Shown piece after piece: positions 1 to 11,137 of a DNA stretch of 64,000 bases (position 1 is the stretch's first letter; every line of letters begins with the position of its first letter). Origin of the DNA: Colocasia esculenta. Its lineage: Eukaryota > Streptophyta > Magnoliopsida > Alismatales > Araceae. The stretch lies in assembly GCA_014218235.1 (NCBI GenBank), contig CM024753.1:178598348-178662347 (forward strand). Reading direction: 5' to 3'. Both the position numbers and the translations under genes were made by a program. The notes beneath the pieces were generated by a model. It worked only from the letters and a program-made list of their open reading frames with translations, did not search any database and was not told where the DNA came from.

Positions 1-603
1 ACAGATTTGCAGGCCACCTAGCTAGGTCTGGTGGCGGATGGAACACAATTGTGCAACTGTTGGTGCAATGGCAGGAACCAGTGAATGGCACAGGCCATGT
101 ATGGGAGGATGCGCGGGGCCGGGAAGGGGGTATGGGTACTTATTAGATGTAAAGAAAACAAGTAGCAATAATAAGATTATAAGCTCTCGATGGCAGAACC
201 CACTTCATACAGCTTGCACAGAGGAACTACTAAAAGCTCTAATGGTAGCTAGCCCACAGAACGAGAAGAAGATTATTACCTGAGGAGGCTGCTACTTCTT
301 CCAAGGTGCAAAGACGCAAATGGGCAACATGGTAAATTCGACGTCTCCTAGGGCACAACCGCAGAGACGCAGCAGTACCAGGAGCAGCAGCAGCAGCAAC
401 AGCAACAGGAGCAGTAGCAGTAGCAGACTAGCTAGCAGGCAAGTAAGCCCTCTAAAAGCACACGGAAAGAGATGTGGTGGAGAGACAAAGAGTGTTTAGC
501 GAAACCCGTATCGATTGCGAGGCCCACCTTGAGCCCAAGCAAACACCCGGCAAGAAGCAGCAGATAGTGAACAGAAGGTATCTCTGAAATCGTCGGTAGC
601 TGG
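1..603. other. 3' flank of the LBD gene, no further gene seen
   Basis: This stretch lies downstream of the LBD stop codon on the minus strand and probably holds its 3' UTR. It contains an imperfect CAG-type trinucleotide run at about 380-430. Its short open frames have no recognisable domain, and I see no clear polyadenylation hexamer for the LBD transcript. Confidence 0.4.
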
Positions 604-1638
604 CTAGGTGAGCCTTCCCGACGACAGACCAGCTGAGGCACCGTCGCTCCCCACTTCACCTCCCGCGACCCTCCGCTGCTCTTGCTGCCGTGTCTGTTGT
701 GAGTGGTGCTGCCGTTGCTGTTGGTGGTGGTGCTGTTGCTGCTGCTGTTCTTGGAAGTGTGGGTGCTGCTGAAAGTTGTGGACTGGGGAGTCGAATGGAT
801 GCGGCGACAGCGCCAATCCCGACGGCGGGCCGGCCAACGAAACCACCCCGCTAATGTAGTTGAACCCACCCGAGGCCGCGCCGCAGCTGCCATCCATGCT
901 GCCGCCATACCTCAAAAGATCCTGCTGTTGTTGGACGTCGTAGCCTCGGAGGAGCATCTCCTGGTTCTCCCTGGCGGCCGCCGCTGCCGCCGCCAAACGC
1001 TGAGCCTCCATAATCTGATGCGGGTGGTACTGCTGGTGGTGCTGCACCAGCACCGTGGGAGGGGAAGTCCCCGCGTGCGGCAGCCCCAGGCCCATGGCCG
1101 CCACTGCCGCATGGGAGTGCATGCCGTACGGGACCACCGAGAGCGACGCCGGAGTCGCCGCGAGGTTGACAGCGGCCCCCATGGCGGAGTACTGCTGGTC
1201 GAGGAAGGGGTGTCCCGGGCTCACCAGCGGGATGGGCTGCTGGTTGGCGGCGGCCGCACCGAGAAAAGGGTTGGACACTGCGGAGGGACCGATGTAAGAG
1301 GAGAGCTCCTTCTTGGCGTCGTCGAGATCCTGCTGCAACTGCTTGAGACGGTGCTGGAGGATGGAGATATAGCCGACGCAGCCGTAGACAGGATCGCGCA
1401 GGCGGGCCTCGGCCTCGTAGGCAAGCGAGTTCACGGCGTCCTCCCGCTGGGCAGAGCTGAGGTCGTTGAGCAGCTTGGCGACGTTGCTGGCGCCGAAGAC
1501 CCGGTGCACGTTGGCGAACTTGGCCGGCTGGTCCGGTGGGAAGTAGGGGGCGAACACACACCCCGGGGTGCACTTGCGGCGCAGGAACTTACACGCCGCG
1601 CACGGCGAATTCGTCGTCGTCGACGACGACGACGCCAT
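604..1638 (-). CDS. LOB-domain (LBD) transcription factor, class I, LBD36/ASL1-like
   Basis: This encodes a 344-residue plant-specific nuclear DNA-binding protein of the LATERAL ORGAN BOUNDARIES family, whose members control organ boundaries and leaf polarity. The LOB domain fills about residues 11-112. It has the zinc-finger-like CX2CX6CX3C block at C13, C16, C23 and C27, the GAS block with G49-A50-S51 and the DPVYG motif at 82-86. A perfect LX6LX3LX6L coiled coil follows at L94, L101, L105 and L112, which marks class I. The wording around the cysteines and coiled coil looks closest to the AS2/LBD36 (ASL1) branch, by memory only. The C-terminal half is low complexity, with an alanine run and Gln/His-rich stretches. 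I chose the ATG at 1638 because the frame continues upstream to 1731 only through a GTG and the family normally starts MASSS. The domain is intact and intronless, so this is the one likely functional host gene here. Confidence 0.93.
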   Translation of the reverse strand: MASSSSTTTNSPCAACKFLRRKCTPGCVFAPYFPPDQPAKFANVHRVFGASNVAKLLNDLSSAQREDAVNSLAYEAEARLRDPVYGCVGYISILQHRLKQLQQDLDDAKKELSSYIGPSAVSNPFLGAAAANQQPIPLVSPGHPFLDQQYSAMGAAVNLAATPASLSVVPYGMHSHAAVAAMGLGLPHAGTSPPTVLVQHHQQYHPHQIMEAQRLAAAAAAARENQEMLLRGYDVQQQQDLLRYGGSMDGSCGAASGGFNYISGVVSLAGPPSGLALSPHPFDSPVHNFQQHPHFQEQQQQQHHHQQQRQHHSQQTRQQEQRRVAGGEVGSDGASAGLSSGRLT

Positions 1639-2541
1639 CACCGCAATGGATCCCCCCTCTCCCCAACTCTGCAAAAATGGAGACTTTTCAATCCAGCGTT
1701 TAAATGGAGAAAGGGCGACAGCAATTTTCACTACTACCCATTAGTATTTTGGCGATAATTTAAAACATTGCAATTGTTTCATCTCGTTATTCATAGGTAG
1801 GGTTAGGGTTCTTTGGTTGATCCGCGAACGCTGCTTACCTATTAAGACAAGGGGGGGCAACGGCGATCTAACGCGAGGACGGCCGAAAACCGGAGAGACC
1901 TAGTAGAGAATCAGGCGACGCGACATTGATCAGACCGTGGAGGCTTCAGAGAGAGCAGAAGTAGAGGAGATGGACAGGTGTGGAGAGGGGGAAGAGAGAG
2001 AGAGAGAATCTGATGGCGACAAACCTGCAGTATGATATGGAAGGGGGAGGGGGACCAACAGAAGGCGGCGCTGCGCAGAGAGTAGAAACAGCAAAAGGAG
2101 AAGAGAGAAGCTGAGGAGATGACTCTTTCTTCCCTCCTTTTGCGTGTACCCAAGCGCGAAACCTCTCTCTCTCTCTCTCTCTCTCCCCGCACAAACACAG
2201 ACATAGACAACACTCCCCTCCTCCGTCCTCGGGCCCGTGTGATCCCCACCTGCCTAGCACAGGAGTCCGGGGAAGCTTCAGAAGCCTCCGCTTCACCAGG
2301 AGATCACTTGAGAACTATAAGAATATGCTACAGTAGTGGAGGTGAAGGATAGAGAGAGCACACCGGCGGAAGCGGAGCTCAACCGGAGATCTCTGATCCG
2401 ATCCCGCAGCCACCACCGCGACCTCCGGAGCAGATTCCATGCGGCCACCACATCGCGCTTTGCGACCGGATCCGACCAGACGTGGTCAGGCGTCGTCTCC
2501 TCCCTCTTTCCCTCCTCCGCCGTCGGCGGATCCTGCAACGC

Positions 2542-2573
<32 letters not shown>

Positions 2574-2660
2574 TTTGCAGATCCCGACGGAAAAGGGAAA
2601 AAAATGGGAAACGAGGGAGAGAGAGAGAGAGAAAGAGGGGGGGACGATAAATATCCCGAG
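1639..2660 (-). promoter_or_regulatory. 5' UTR/promoter region of the LBD gene with GA/CT tracts
   Basis: This is the region immediately upstream of the LBD start on the minus strand. It holds four GA/CT dinucleotide runs: 1993-2007, 2163-2185, 2545-2572 and about 2617-2632. No convincing TATA box or ORF is visible, so the transcription start cannot be placed. Plant BBR/BPC proteins bind GAGA-type repeats and act on developmental regulators, so these tracts could be regulatory. They could equally be UTR microsatellites. AS2-type LBD genes often have a 5' UTR intron, which cannot be judged here. Confidence 0.5.
2545..2572. repeat. (GA)14 microsatellite
   Basis: An uninterrupted 28-bp AG repeat in the presumed LBD upstream region. 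It is the longest of four such tracts within 650 bp. Confidence 0.9.
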
Positions 2661-2716
2661 AATTTATGATTTTACCACGTTTAGGTTTCAACATTAATAT
2701 CAATAATAGTAAGTTA

Positions 2717-3075
2717 AGATAATTACAGAAATGACCTTTTTGCACATAATTGTGAAAATATCATTTCTAAATTTGTACTGATCAACTTCGAGATTCAAAC
2801 ATATGTCGGGAAGAGTTACTCCTGTTGGATGCCGCCGTTAAAATAACAAAATTAACTCGAGTTGAAATTATATTGACATAAAATTTATATAACATTTAAT
2901 TTTTAATGGTATAAATAATATTACCATATAAGTACAAGTGGTTGCAAAAATACTTTACATTATTTGATACCTTATTTTCTGATGGCAGTTAAGAAATACC
3001 ATTAAGATCATTTTAATTGATATCTGCGTAAGGAAAATATTTTCACAATTATGGGGGCTGTTTTCCCAATTATCT
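2717..3075. mobile_element. Short inverted-repeat element (MITE-like, possibly MULE-derived)
   Basis: The ends form an imperfect inverted repeat. AGATAATT at 2717 faces AATTATCT ending at 3075, and a perfect 17-bp inverted pair lies inside it (2745-2761 with 3037-3053). The interior is AT-rich with no coding capacity. The AGATAATT start resembles some Mutator-like ends, but I found no clear 9-bp target duplication, so the superfamily is a guess. Confidence 0.45.
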
Positions 3076-3548
3076 CTAATATTATTCCATGTATATATTT
3101 ATATTACGATTATTATTATGATGATTATTATTATTATTATTTTCGCCTCTTGACAACGAGAGAGTGTTTTCGAGGCTGACGTGGCACGAGACCCTCCCAA
3201 TCGGAATTAGGCCGTCCGATGCGTGCGCTCGCTGGGAGCTATGATTAAGCGACTTGGAGGCGGCGTCGGCGACAGGGACCGAGAAGCTGTTCGGGGAGAT
3301 GGGCTGTTGATTGCACCACCAAAAAACCGGCATTTTCCCCCTCCTCATGCCTCCCCTCCGTGGACATTCCTAAATGCCAAGTCCATTGGAATAAAGTTCT
3401 CCATTTGATGATCCTTCTAGAGAGTTTTTTTTTTTTTTTACACCAGATCCTTCTAGAGAGCTGCACTCATCTTAATAGCACCCCTCCAATGTAAATTGAT
3501 AAAACGAAAGTTAAAAAGAGAAATACTCATTACTCTGCCTATAGAACG
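3076..3548. other. Intergenic, no gene seen
   Basis: AT-rich DNA with an ATT/ATG-type microsatellite at about 3109-3141 and a short GC-rich patch. No protein domain is recognisable. Confidence 0.4.
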
Positions 3549-4254
3549 TGTTACGGTGATCGTAACATAGGTCGGCTCAGATCGAGGTGATCGTTGAGGT
3601 ATTTTTTACCGAAGAGTGAGCCGAGAGGATCAAGTCGATAAATTCCATCTGAGGCGCACTTGGCCGACGTGAGATGCTAGTTCTGAACTCCCGGCCTAAC
3701 CTGTAAAGCCTGTCGAGAGCCTCGGTGGGAAGACACTCTGACGCTCTTGTCAGTTGCTAACCGAGCAGAATGACCTAGCTTATGGGGTAGAACCGCATAC
3801 ATGCGCCTGTGGAGTGTCTGCCTCTTATATAGTGTTAGGACACTTTGTAACAACTGGACGATCCCGCCAATCTCTGGAGGTCTCCGTGATTGATGCCGGA
3901 TTTAAAATATCGCCGACCTGCCAGGTCATCATGACCGTGGTCTTAATAGCCGCAGTTACTGGTCCCGTGATCATCGAACCTTACCTTATTTGCTGTCAGT
4001 CACGTGAGCACCGCTTTGGGACACGCGCGAGCACACTGGGCCCTAGGTCGGCTTCGTCCGAGTCGAGAGATCGTCTTCAGCCGAGCTGCAAAAGACGGCC
4101 CGAGGTGTACCATAGGTTTGACCACACCGACCAAACTCGTCGGATCGCATATCGCTAATGTTCTACCTGAGAAAACAAGGATGTCGTCCTATACCTTCAA
4201 TGTGGTCGGCTGAGCCCGAGAACTTAGCCGACCTGCTGGGATCACCTCGTATCA
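3549..4254. repeat. Candidate solo LTR (706 bp)
   Basis: The segment starts TGTTACGG and ends TATCA, so it has the TG...CA form. It is flanked by GAACG (3544-3548) and GAAGG (4255-4259), an imperfect 5-bp target duplication. A TATA-like stretch lies near 3834 and the segment is more GC-rich than its surroundings. No partner LTR or internal region is in the window, so the call rests on termini and flanks only. Confidence 0.4.
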
Positions 4255-5208
4255 GAAGGTAATAAAAGTAAGATAGATTACTTGCCCTTCCAAATAATAT
4301 TATTAATTAAAAATATCTCTCTTTTTTAACTAATAAAATTATTTAGTGAGTAATTCACGTCACATTTATTGTCCTTATAAGGGAGCCAAAAATATCTCTC
4401 AAGCTAAAAAGCATGGTTGGATGTTGTGTAACACTTTGATAAGTGAATCGGGTGAGATGTTGTTGTAAGATGAGTTATTTACTTTGCTAAGGTGGATATG
4501 GTGATCTTGGTCTTTCATCTAGCTAATTGCGATGTTTTCTTGATATTAGTTATTAATCCAAAATAACAATTTTGTATCAAAATTTAAAGGGTTCAAATCT
4601 TGAGTCACCATATATGACCAAATCCTCACCCACCTTATCCCCGCATAATTATCAAACTGGCCCAACCCATGACCCCTTCTCGTTGCATCTTTCATCATGT
4701 GGGCGAAGGTTGATTCCATTATTGTCGCCATAATAAAGAGGTTGGATATAGCACTTATTACCGAAAGGAACACTTTTTATATGGAGAGTCTTTTACAACA
4801 ACAATTATTGTTTCCATAAAAAGTGATCTTTAAAAAATGACAACAAAAAGTCGTCATATAATAAAGGATCTTTTACCGAAAGTGTGAAATTACAATGGGC
4901 AGCGGTAACTATGTGTTCTCCCCTCTTAGAGAGTGAGTGCAAACGGATCTTTCTGATCCAAATTACAATGGGCAGCGGTAACTATGTGTTCTCCCCTCTT
5001 AGAGAGTGAGTGTAAACGGATCTTTCTTATCCTAAAATCTGACCCCGATCCGAAATTAAAATCAGATTCGGGTCACATTTTTTGATTCGAAATATTTGGC
5101 CATTTCTTTGGATCCGGGCACACTCCTCCCGGCCGCAAAATTGTTATATTGAGTTCTCATTTCGGGGCGCTAAACACCCAATCCAAAGTTTCCCACTCTG
5201 GTCCCATT
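4255..5208. other. Intergenic, no gene seen; contains a 73-bp tandem duplication
   Basis: AT-rich DNA without coding features. Positions 4888-4960 are repeated almost exactly at 4961-5033. A short inverted repeat around 4770-4784 and 4813-4826 could fold into a hairpin. Confidence 0.5.
4888..5033. repeat. 73-bp direct tandem duplication, two copies
   Basis: The two copies abut exactly and differ at only a few bases, for example near the GATCC/TATCC end of each unit. This looks like a recent local duplication. Confidence 0.85.
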
Positions 5209-5213
5209 CCACC

Positions 5214-7735
5214 AGTAACGGCTCCGCCGCCTGGACCCCTAGTTCTCGCGAAGAATCTGATCGTCGACACTGCCGCCCACAGATCCGAAGATCCGAAAAA
5301 GTTAACGGACCAGTCTAACAAGATATGTAACAGAAGTAAGCAACGACAACCAAGTACCAAAATATACTAATAAGTGAAGAAAAAGTATCCAACATAAAGT
5401 ACGAGTCTAGTACAGTCCCAAAGTAACAAAGTACAAGTGCAGAAAGAAAGGGAATAATAGATTCCTTAGGGGCATACTCCTCGAGTGTGACGAAACAAGT
5501 ACGAAAGGAAAACTGCTCACGGAAGATGCCGTCTACTACAACCCGGTCTTCTCAACCCGCAGTGGAGGGTACTGCAGTGAAGTATCACTTGTAAAGAAAG
5601 GAATGAGCTTCACAAAGAAGCCCAGTAGGGACTACCAATCTCCCACTGGTTCTAATAAGCAGAATAGATATATGTTAATAATTGAAATTAAGCAAGTAAA
5701 TCTATTCTACTAATAGAGTAAGTGCGGAAGCGGAAAGTAACTACACTGCCATCGGTCTAAAACAAACGTCGAGATCGGAAACCCATGTAAACCATGGTAC
5801 TGGGACAAACCCAAGGCTGCAAACACAGACAGAGAACTACTGTCTAGACAAAGACACTAGCCACATAACAACTATCACTAGTCAACCGGTCAGGTGCACC
5901 GCGCGCCTTATCCTCAACAACTAGTCCATGTCTAGCACCTCTCGTCGGAGTGAGACGCGGAACTAAAGTAACACACATCTGTCTTAGTCTGGCCAGACTA
6001 CGGTCCCATGCCTGGCCCCTCTAAATGGTGCCGGAACAACGTAGAGTGAGGTAGTGAGAAGGACTAGCTGATCTGCACCGGAAGTACACCAAAACCACCT
6101 CGGCGTCCAAGACTCAGCTAAGAGACCTCTGCAAATGACTCAACGTCGTTGTCCCCACCATTTTCCCCTCAGCTACCGGAGTCCTAAACTTGAGCACGCC
6201 CACTGCCTGGAGAACTTCCTCAACCGGCACGTGGGGACGGGGGTCCAGGTAACAGTAACAACCTCTCAACGGACAAGCCCACAAGTGTCAAGCACCGAGC
6301 GAACAACTAGTGTAGGACTATGCTAGGAACAACCTAGGTGCCAGGAAACAGAGTCGCAGCGGAATGGAACTCTGAATAGATCGCCAGTCACTCTCTGGCT
6401 GAAAAGGCGACAGGGTGACCATCGTGTTCTCAGAGGAGGCGACACAACGACTGTCGCCACCTAAAGGCGACAGCCAGCCTGTCGTGACCTGGGTCTGAAG
6501 GCGATAGGGAAATTGTCGCTATCTAGGTTGCGACAAGGGCATTGTCACGACCACAGACAGAGATATCCGGGTGACCATTCGAGACCTCCCACAACCCGTG
6601 GGGAAAACTAGGTCAGAAAGAGACGACCACCCTGTCGCAACCAGAACGCGACAGGGTGAATGTCGCTACCTGACCAGAAGACGATGGGGAGATACGTCGT
6701 GTTCTAGGTCGTGACAGGTATCCAGTCGCGACCACGAACAGAGGCTCGGGTGCCAACTCGAGACCTCCCAAAACACCAAAAACACAAGTTCGGTATGCAC
6801 AGAGGGGAGGGGAGCATGGAGGATGATGCAAACACATTCTATAAGACCAAACCACCCTCATCCATACCCATGCATGTCAAAGATATGCACCTACACTCCA
6901 AAACCTCACATGCATGCATGATATCTCTCAACCCACACCCCAATTCAAGCGCCACAAGAAACTCAACATGCATTATAACAACCTAGGATGGAGTCTAAAG
7001 GCTTGGAGAAGGGGAATGGAGGCCCTAGCATGATAGAACTAGGGGAAAGACAAGGGGTCCCTACCTCAAAATGAAGAGCCAATCCGTTGGGGTCTTCTCG
7101 TGTGCATGACCACCTCCTCCTCGCTCCACGCTCATGCCATCCACGAGCAAGGATCGTCCTCCTACAAGCCGAGAGAGATGTCATACGTCGAGGAGGGGAA
7201 CGCCACACCGGGGAAGAACACCATGCCGAGAAGGACAGTCCTCACACCACCAACACCCTCACACACTCCCCTTGGAGAAATGAACATAGAGGGGTCGGAG
7301 GGTAAGAGGAAGAAGGAAGAAAGGGGAAGAAAAGGGGAGATCTACTGGCCTTGCACAAATAGGCTACGGATCTGAGAACGCGACAGCCAACCTGTCACGT
7401 TCACTTACTGAGCGCGACGGCTAATCTGTTGCGACCCCAAGATCATGGTCAGACCTAACCATCGGATCCGCCACGTGTTATCATTGTAAACCTGACACCA
7501 TGAACGAGACATCTGACATGTCGCCATCATCTGTCAGCGCTTGACACGTGTCCCAACTGTCCCGACAGCAAGATGACAAAACTGTATGCTGCGGTCAGAA
7601 GGGTGAACGTGACGACATGCCTGTCGCGTTCCCAACCAGAACACGACAGCCATCCCATCGCCTTCAGAAGGTGACGGCCTGATACGTTTCTACCTTCATC
7701 AGAAGGTGGCTGGCCAAAAGAAGGAGGGTGTTACA
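5214..7735 (-). repeat. 3' LTR of the Tekay-type gypsy
   Basis: Read on the minus strand this LTR begins TGTAACACCC, a typical plant gypsy start. Its outer end at 5214 is degraded (AGTAAC where the partner has TGCAAT). Two stretches, about 6380-6740 and 7370-7690, are dense in GCGACAG and its complement CTGTCGC. The left border is set by alignment to the other LTR and by the CCACC duplication. Confidence 0.88.
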
Positions 7736-7737
7736 AT

Positions 7738-8220
7738 CTAACCAACAAAAAATAATTTCGTCCTCGAAATTAAGGGAGAAATCTGGGGGATGAAGGCAAG
7801 CAAACATACCGGCCACTCAAAAAAGTAAGGAAAATGATCTCGCATCTCACCCTCACACTCCCACGTGGCCTCGCCACTGACGCGATTCTCCCAAACAACC
7901 TTGACGAGTGGGATCTGCCTCCTGCGCAACTGCTGCACTCTGTAGTCTACAACACTGACTGGGTACTCTGGCACTGACAGATCTAGAGAAAGCTCTAATT
8001 GTGAGTAGTCGAGCACATGTGATGGAGCTAGCATGTACCTCCTCAGTTGTGAGACGTGGAAGACGTCGTGAACACCTGCTAACTCGAGCGGAAGAGCTAA
8101 CCTGTACGCGACCTCGCCAACCCACTCCAAGATGGGAAAGGGACCAACAAACCTCAGGCTAAGCTTGCCCCTCTTCCCAAACCTGAGAACTCCTCGGGTT
8201 AGTGAGATCTGTAGAAACAC
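7738..8220 (-). pseudogene. Gypsy integrase C-terminus (GPY/F) and chromodomain
   Basis: This is the end of pol. A GPY/F-type module (VGPFPILEWVGEVAYRLALP) is followed by a chromodomain-like stretch with the pattern VVDYRVQQLRRRQIPLVKVVW then EATWE. In chromoviruses this domain steers integration to particular chromatin. The frame stops only 2 bp before the LTR. The polypurine tract expected just upstream of the 3' LTR is no longer purine-rich. The codon at the start of this open stretch is not ATG; it is simply the downstream part of a broken polyprotein. Confidence 0.85.
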
Positions 8221-8379
8221 ATTGTCACCCGCCTCAAACTGTAGTGGCTTCCGGCGAACATCTGCGTAACTCTTCTACCTACTTTGTGATGTCTGCAGTC
8301 TCTGCCTGATCAGTCTCACTGTGTCTGCACACTGCTGTACCAGCTCTGGCCCCAGTAACTGCCTCTCACCAACCTCGTG

Positions 8380-9145
8380 CTAGTGCAAAGGTGTCCGGCA
8401 TGGTCTGCCATACAAAGCCTCGTAGGGCTCCATCCCAATGCTAGAGTGAAAGCTATTATTATATGAAAACACCACCATGGGAAGGTGCGACTCCCACATG
8501 TTGCGCCAGTCTAGGCAACATGCTCTCAACATGTCCTCGAGGGTCTGTATGGTCCTCTCTGACTGACTATTTGTCTGCGGGTGATAGGCTAAACTCAGTC
8601 TCAACTCGGTGCCCAGTGCCCTCTGAAAACTGCACCAAAAACAAGAAGTAAACCTTAAATCTCTATCTGAGACAATAGAGACCGAGGTCCCGTGTAACGG
8701 TACAACTATGTCCACGAACAATCTGGCAACTCTGTCCACTGACCAAGCTGATCTGACTAGTACGAAATGAGCTGTCATCGTCAGTTAGTCGATGATCACC
8801 CACACACTGTCGTGCCTCTATGTCACACGAGGTAAGCTAACCACAAAGTACATGGTGATGTGTTCCCATTTCCACATGGGAATAGACAACGACGATTACT
8901 CACCACCAGGACTCCTTCACCTGCTAACAGGCAAGGCAACAAGTGACAAACTCAACAACATCTCTCTTCATTCCAGGCCACCAAAAGAGTCCCCTCAAGT
9001 CGTGGTACATCTTGGTGGAACCAGAATGAACAGAGTATCTCGATCTGTGTGCATCAGCCAACAACTCTTGCCTAACGTCCGTTGGAACATACAGCCTGCC
9101 TCTGAACCTGACCTCACTATCCTCGTCTAGCTCAACCTCTAGCAT
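8380..9145 (-). pseudogene. Gypsy integrase zinc-binding and catalytic core, broken
   Basis: The HHCC zinc-binding domain is visible at 8924-9145 (HSGSTKMYHDL and CCLAC). The DDE core lies at 8380-8778, with the second Asp in IVSDRDLRF and the Glu in QSERTIQTLEDML. The first catalytic Asp, normally in an MDF-type motif, reads Tyr (TAC, plus-strand 8848-8850), and stops fall in the linker between the two parts. The integrase would therefore be inactive. Confidence 0.8.
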
Positions 9146-9163
9146 CTACAAAATGTCTGTTAA

Positions 9164-9761
9164 CTATGCATCTGCACTTTGAGTCTCTAACACCTGCTGA
9201 TATATGACTGGATGAACTGTCAAACTTGTCAACACTGCTCTGCTTCTAAGTTTCAATGGAGAAAACACTCCCCCAAAGACATCCTCTAACAACCTCCAGT
9301 GTCTAACCAATAAAGAACTCAAGTGGGCTCTCCTGCTCAAAGCGTCAACTACGACGTTAGCCTTTCCCGGGTGATAGGAAAGAGTAAAGTGTAGTCCTTC
9401 AGGTACTCGACCCACCTGCACTGCCTCAGGTTCAGATCTCCCTATGTGAAAACATACTATAGGCTCCTGTGTTCCGTGAACCCCTCAAACACCTCGCCAT
9501 ACAAGTAATGTCTCTACAACCTCAAGGCAAACATGACTGCTGCAAGCTCCAAGTCATGTGTCTGGTAGTTCTACTCATGCTTCTTCAGCTGCTGAGAAGC
9601 ATAAGTGACTACCCTCCCATGCTGCATCAACACAAAGCGTCGATGTAGACAACAAAACCTCCACTACCAGACGGTACAACAAGGATCGGAGCTGAAGTCA
9701 ACCTGCTCTTCAGCTCCTGGAAACTCTATTCACACTCTGTTTTCCATACAAACCTAGTCTC
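9164..9761 (-). pseudogene. Gypsy RNase H region, broken
   Basis: The C-terminal end is readable at 9164-9421, with the LSYHPGKANVVVDALSRR signature that closes Ty3/gypsy RNase H and leads to integrase. The part up to RT at 9762 is recognisable only in fragments across several frames. Confidence 0.7.
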
Positions 9762-10688
9762 TCATCTGGTCAATCTCGTCAGCGGCTCAGCAACTCTGGC
9801 GAAGTTCTGCACAAATCTCCTATAGTAGCCCGCCAACCCCAGAAAACTACGCACATTTGCAACTGTAGTGGGCTGGCCCCACAAAACCACTGCCTCGACC
9901 TTGGCAGGATCCACCGCCACTCTTGCACCTGAGACCACGTGATCGAAAAAGTGCACCTCCTTTAGCCAAAATTCACATTTTCTGAATTTGGCATAAAGTT
10001 GGTGACTCCTCAGTGCCTCCAACACAAGCCTCAGGTAAACCATGTGCTCCTCCGCTGTTGTTGAGTATACCAGGATGTCATCCACGAACACTACTATGAA
10101 CCAGTGCAGATACTCACGGAACACATTGTGCATCATCTCCATGAAGGCTGCCGGTGCATTCGTGAGACCAAAAGGCATCACGACAAACTCGAAGTGGTCG
10201 TAGCTGATACGGAAGGCTGATCTTGCGATATCTGACTCTCTGATCCTCAACTGGAAGTAGCCTGATCTCAAGTCAATCTTCGAGAACACTGAAGCCGACT
10301 GCAACTGGTCAAACAAGTCATCAATCCTGAGCAACTGATACTTGTTCTTCACTGTAACCTGATTCAGCTGTCGATAACCGATGCACATCTTGAAACTGTC
10401 ATCCTTCTTCCTCACAAACAGAACTGGTGCACCCCAAGGCGAACGGCTCGGACGGATGAAGCCCTTCTCGAGTAACTCATCGAGTTGGCACTTCAACTCC
10501 CACAGCTCTGCCGGCGCCATCCTGTACAGTGCCTTGGACATAGGCATCGTACCCGGGAACAACTCAATGGAGAAATCTACCTCCCGCTCTGGTGGTAAAC
10601 TAGGTAGATCCTCCAGAAACACGTCATCAAAATCACAACTAACAGGTACATATGAAACAGATAGCTCATCAGAATTTGAGAAACTCAC
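9762..10688 (-). pseudogene. Gypsy reverse transcriptase fragment (308 codons open)
   Basis: This is the longest open pol piece. It contains RT signatures in order: WGAPVLFVRKKD, a degraded YRQLNQVTVKNKY, FSKIDLRSGYFQLRI, MPFGLTNAPAAFM, the catalytic FVDD (plus-strand about 10078-10089), LGLAGYYRRFV. RT copies element RNA to DNA in the capsid. Both catalytic aspartates are present, but the piece is cut off from protease and integrase by stops. Confidence 0.9.
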
Positions 10689-10720
10689 AGAAGCAAGGTA
10701 TGCTACACAACCATCTCGGA

Positions 10721-11103
10721 TCAGGCATCGAGCTCTATAGAAATAAACGAAGGGTCGACAGGTAGACCGGGTACCTCAGAAGCAAAGCACAGGTGCTCCA
10801 GGTATCTCGAACCACACGATCTTCCACTAACAGTCCACCAATGCAGAGCGTGACTCCAACCAATCCACGCCAAGGATGGCATCAAAGTCGTGGATCTATA
10901 AGGTAAACAGTCTGGCCAGTAGAAGGTGGCCCTGTACCTCGACGGTGACACCCTCTAGGTAACCCAGAGTACGCACGTAGTCACCCGTCGGAAGCTCAAC
11001 ACCTAGGTCACAGGTCTGCTATGGAGCAATTGCAGTAAGCGAACCAAAGAAATCCTTTGAATCAAAACAATGTGTAGCACCGGGATCAATCAAAACACGC
11101 AGC
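10721..11103 (-). pseudogene. Gypsy aspartic protease remnant
   Basis: A protease-like active site IDPGATHCF is readable near 11050-11090, followed by broken protease sequence down to 10721. The usual D-S/T-G becomes D-P-G, which is seen in plant gypsy elements. In-frame stops interrupt the domain. Confidence 0.6.
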
Positions 11104-11137
11104 TCTACCAAGGATAGGAATCATACCGACGACTAGA

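Noticed and set aside
1639..1731. N-terminal extension of the LBD protein to 1731
   Set aside because: The upstream start codon is GTG, and the family start MASSS with the LOB domain about ten residues later fits the ATG at 1638.
703..1758. Long plus-strand open frame (351 codons) opposite the LBD gene
   Set aside because: It is the antisense shadow of a GC-rich coding region; it has no domain and is Arg/Val-rich as expected from the reversed codons.
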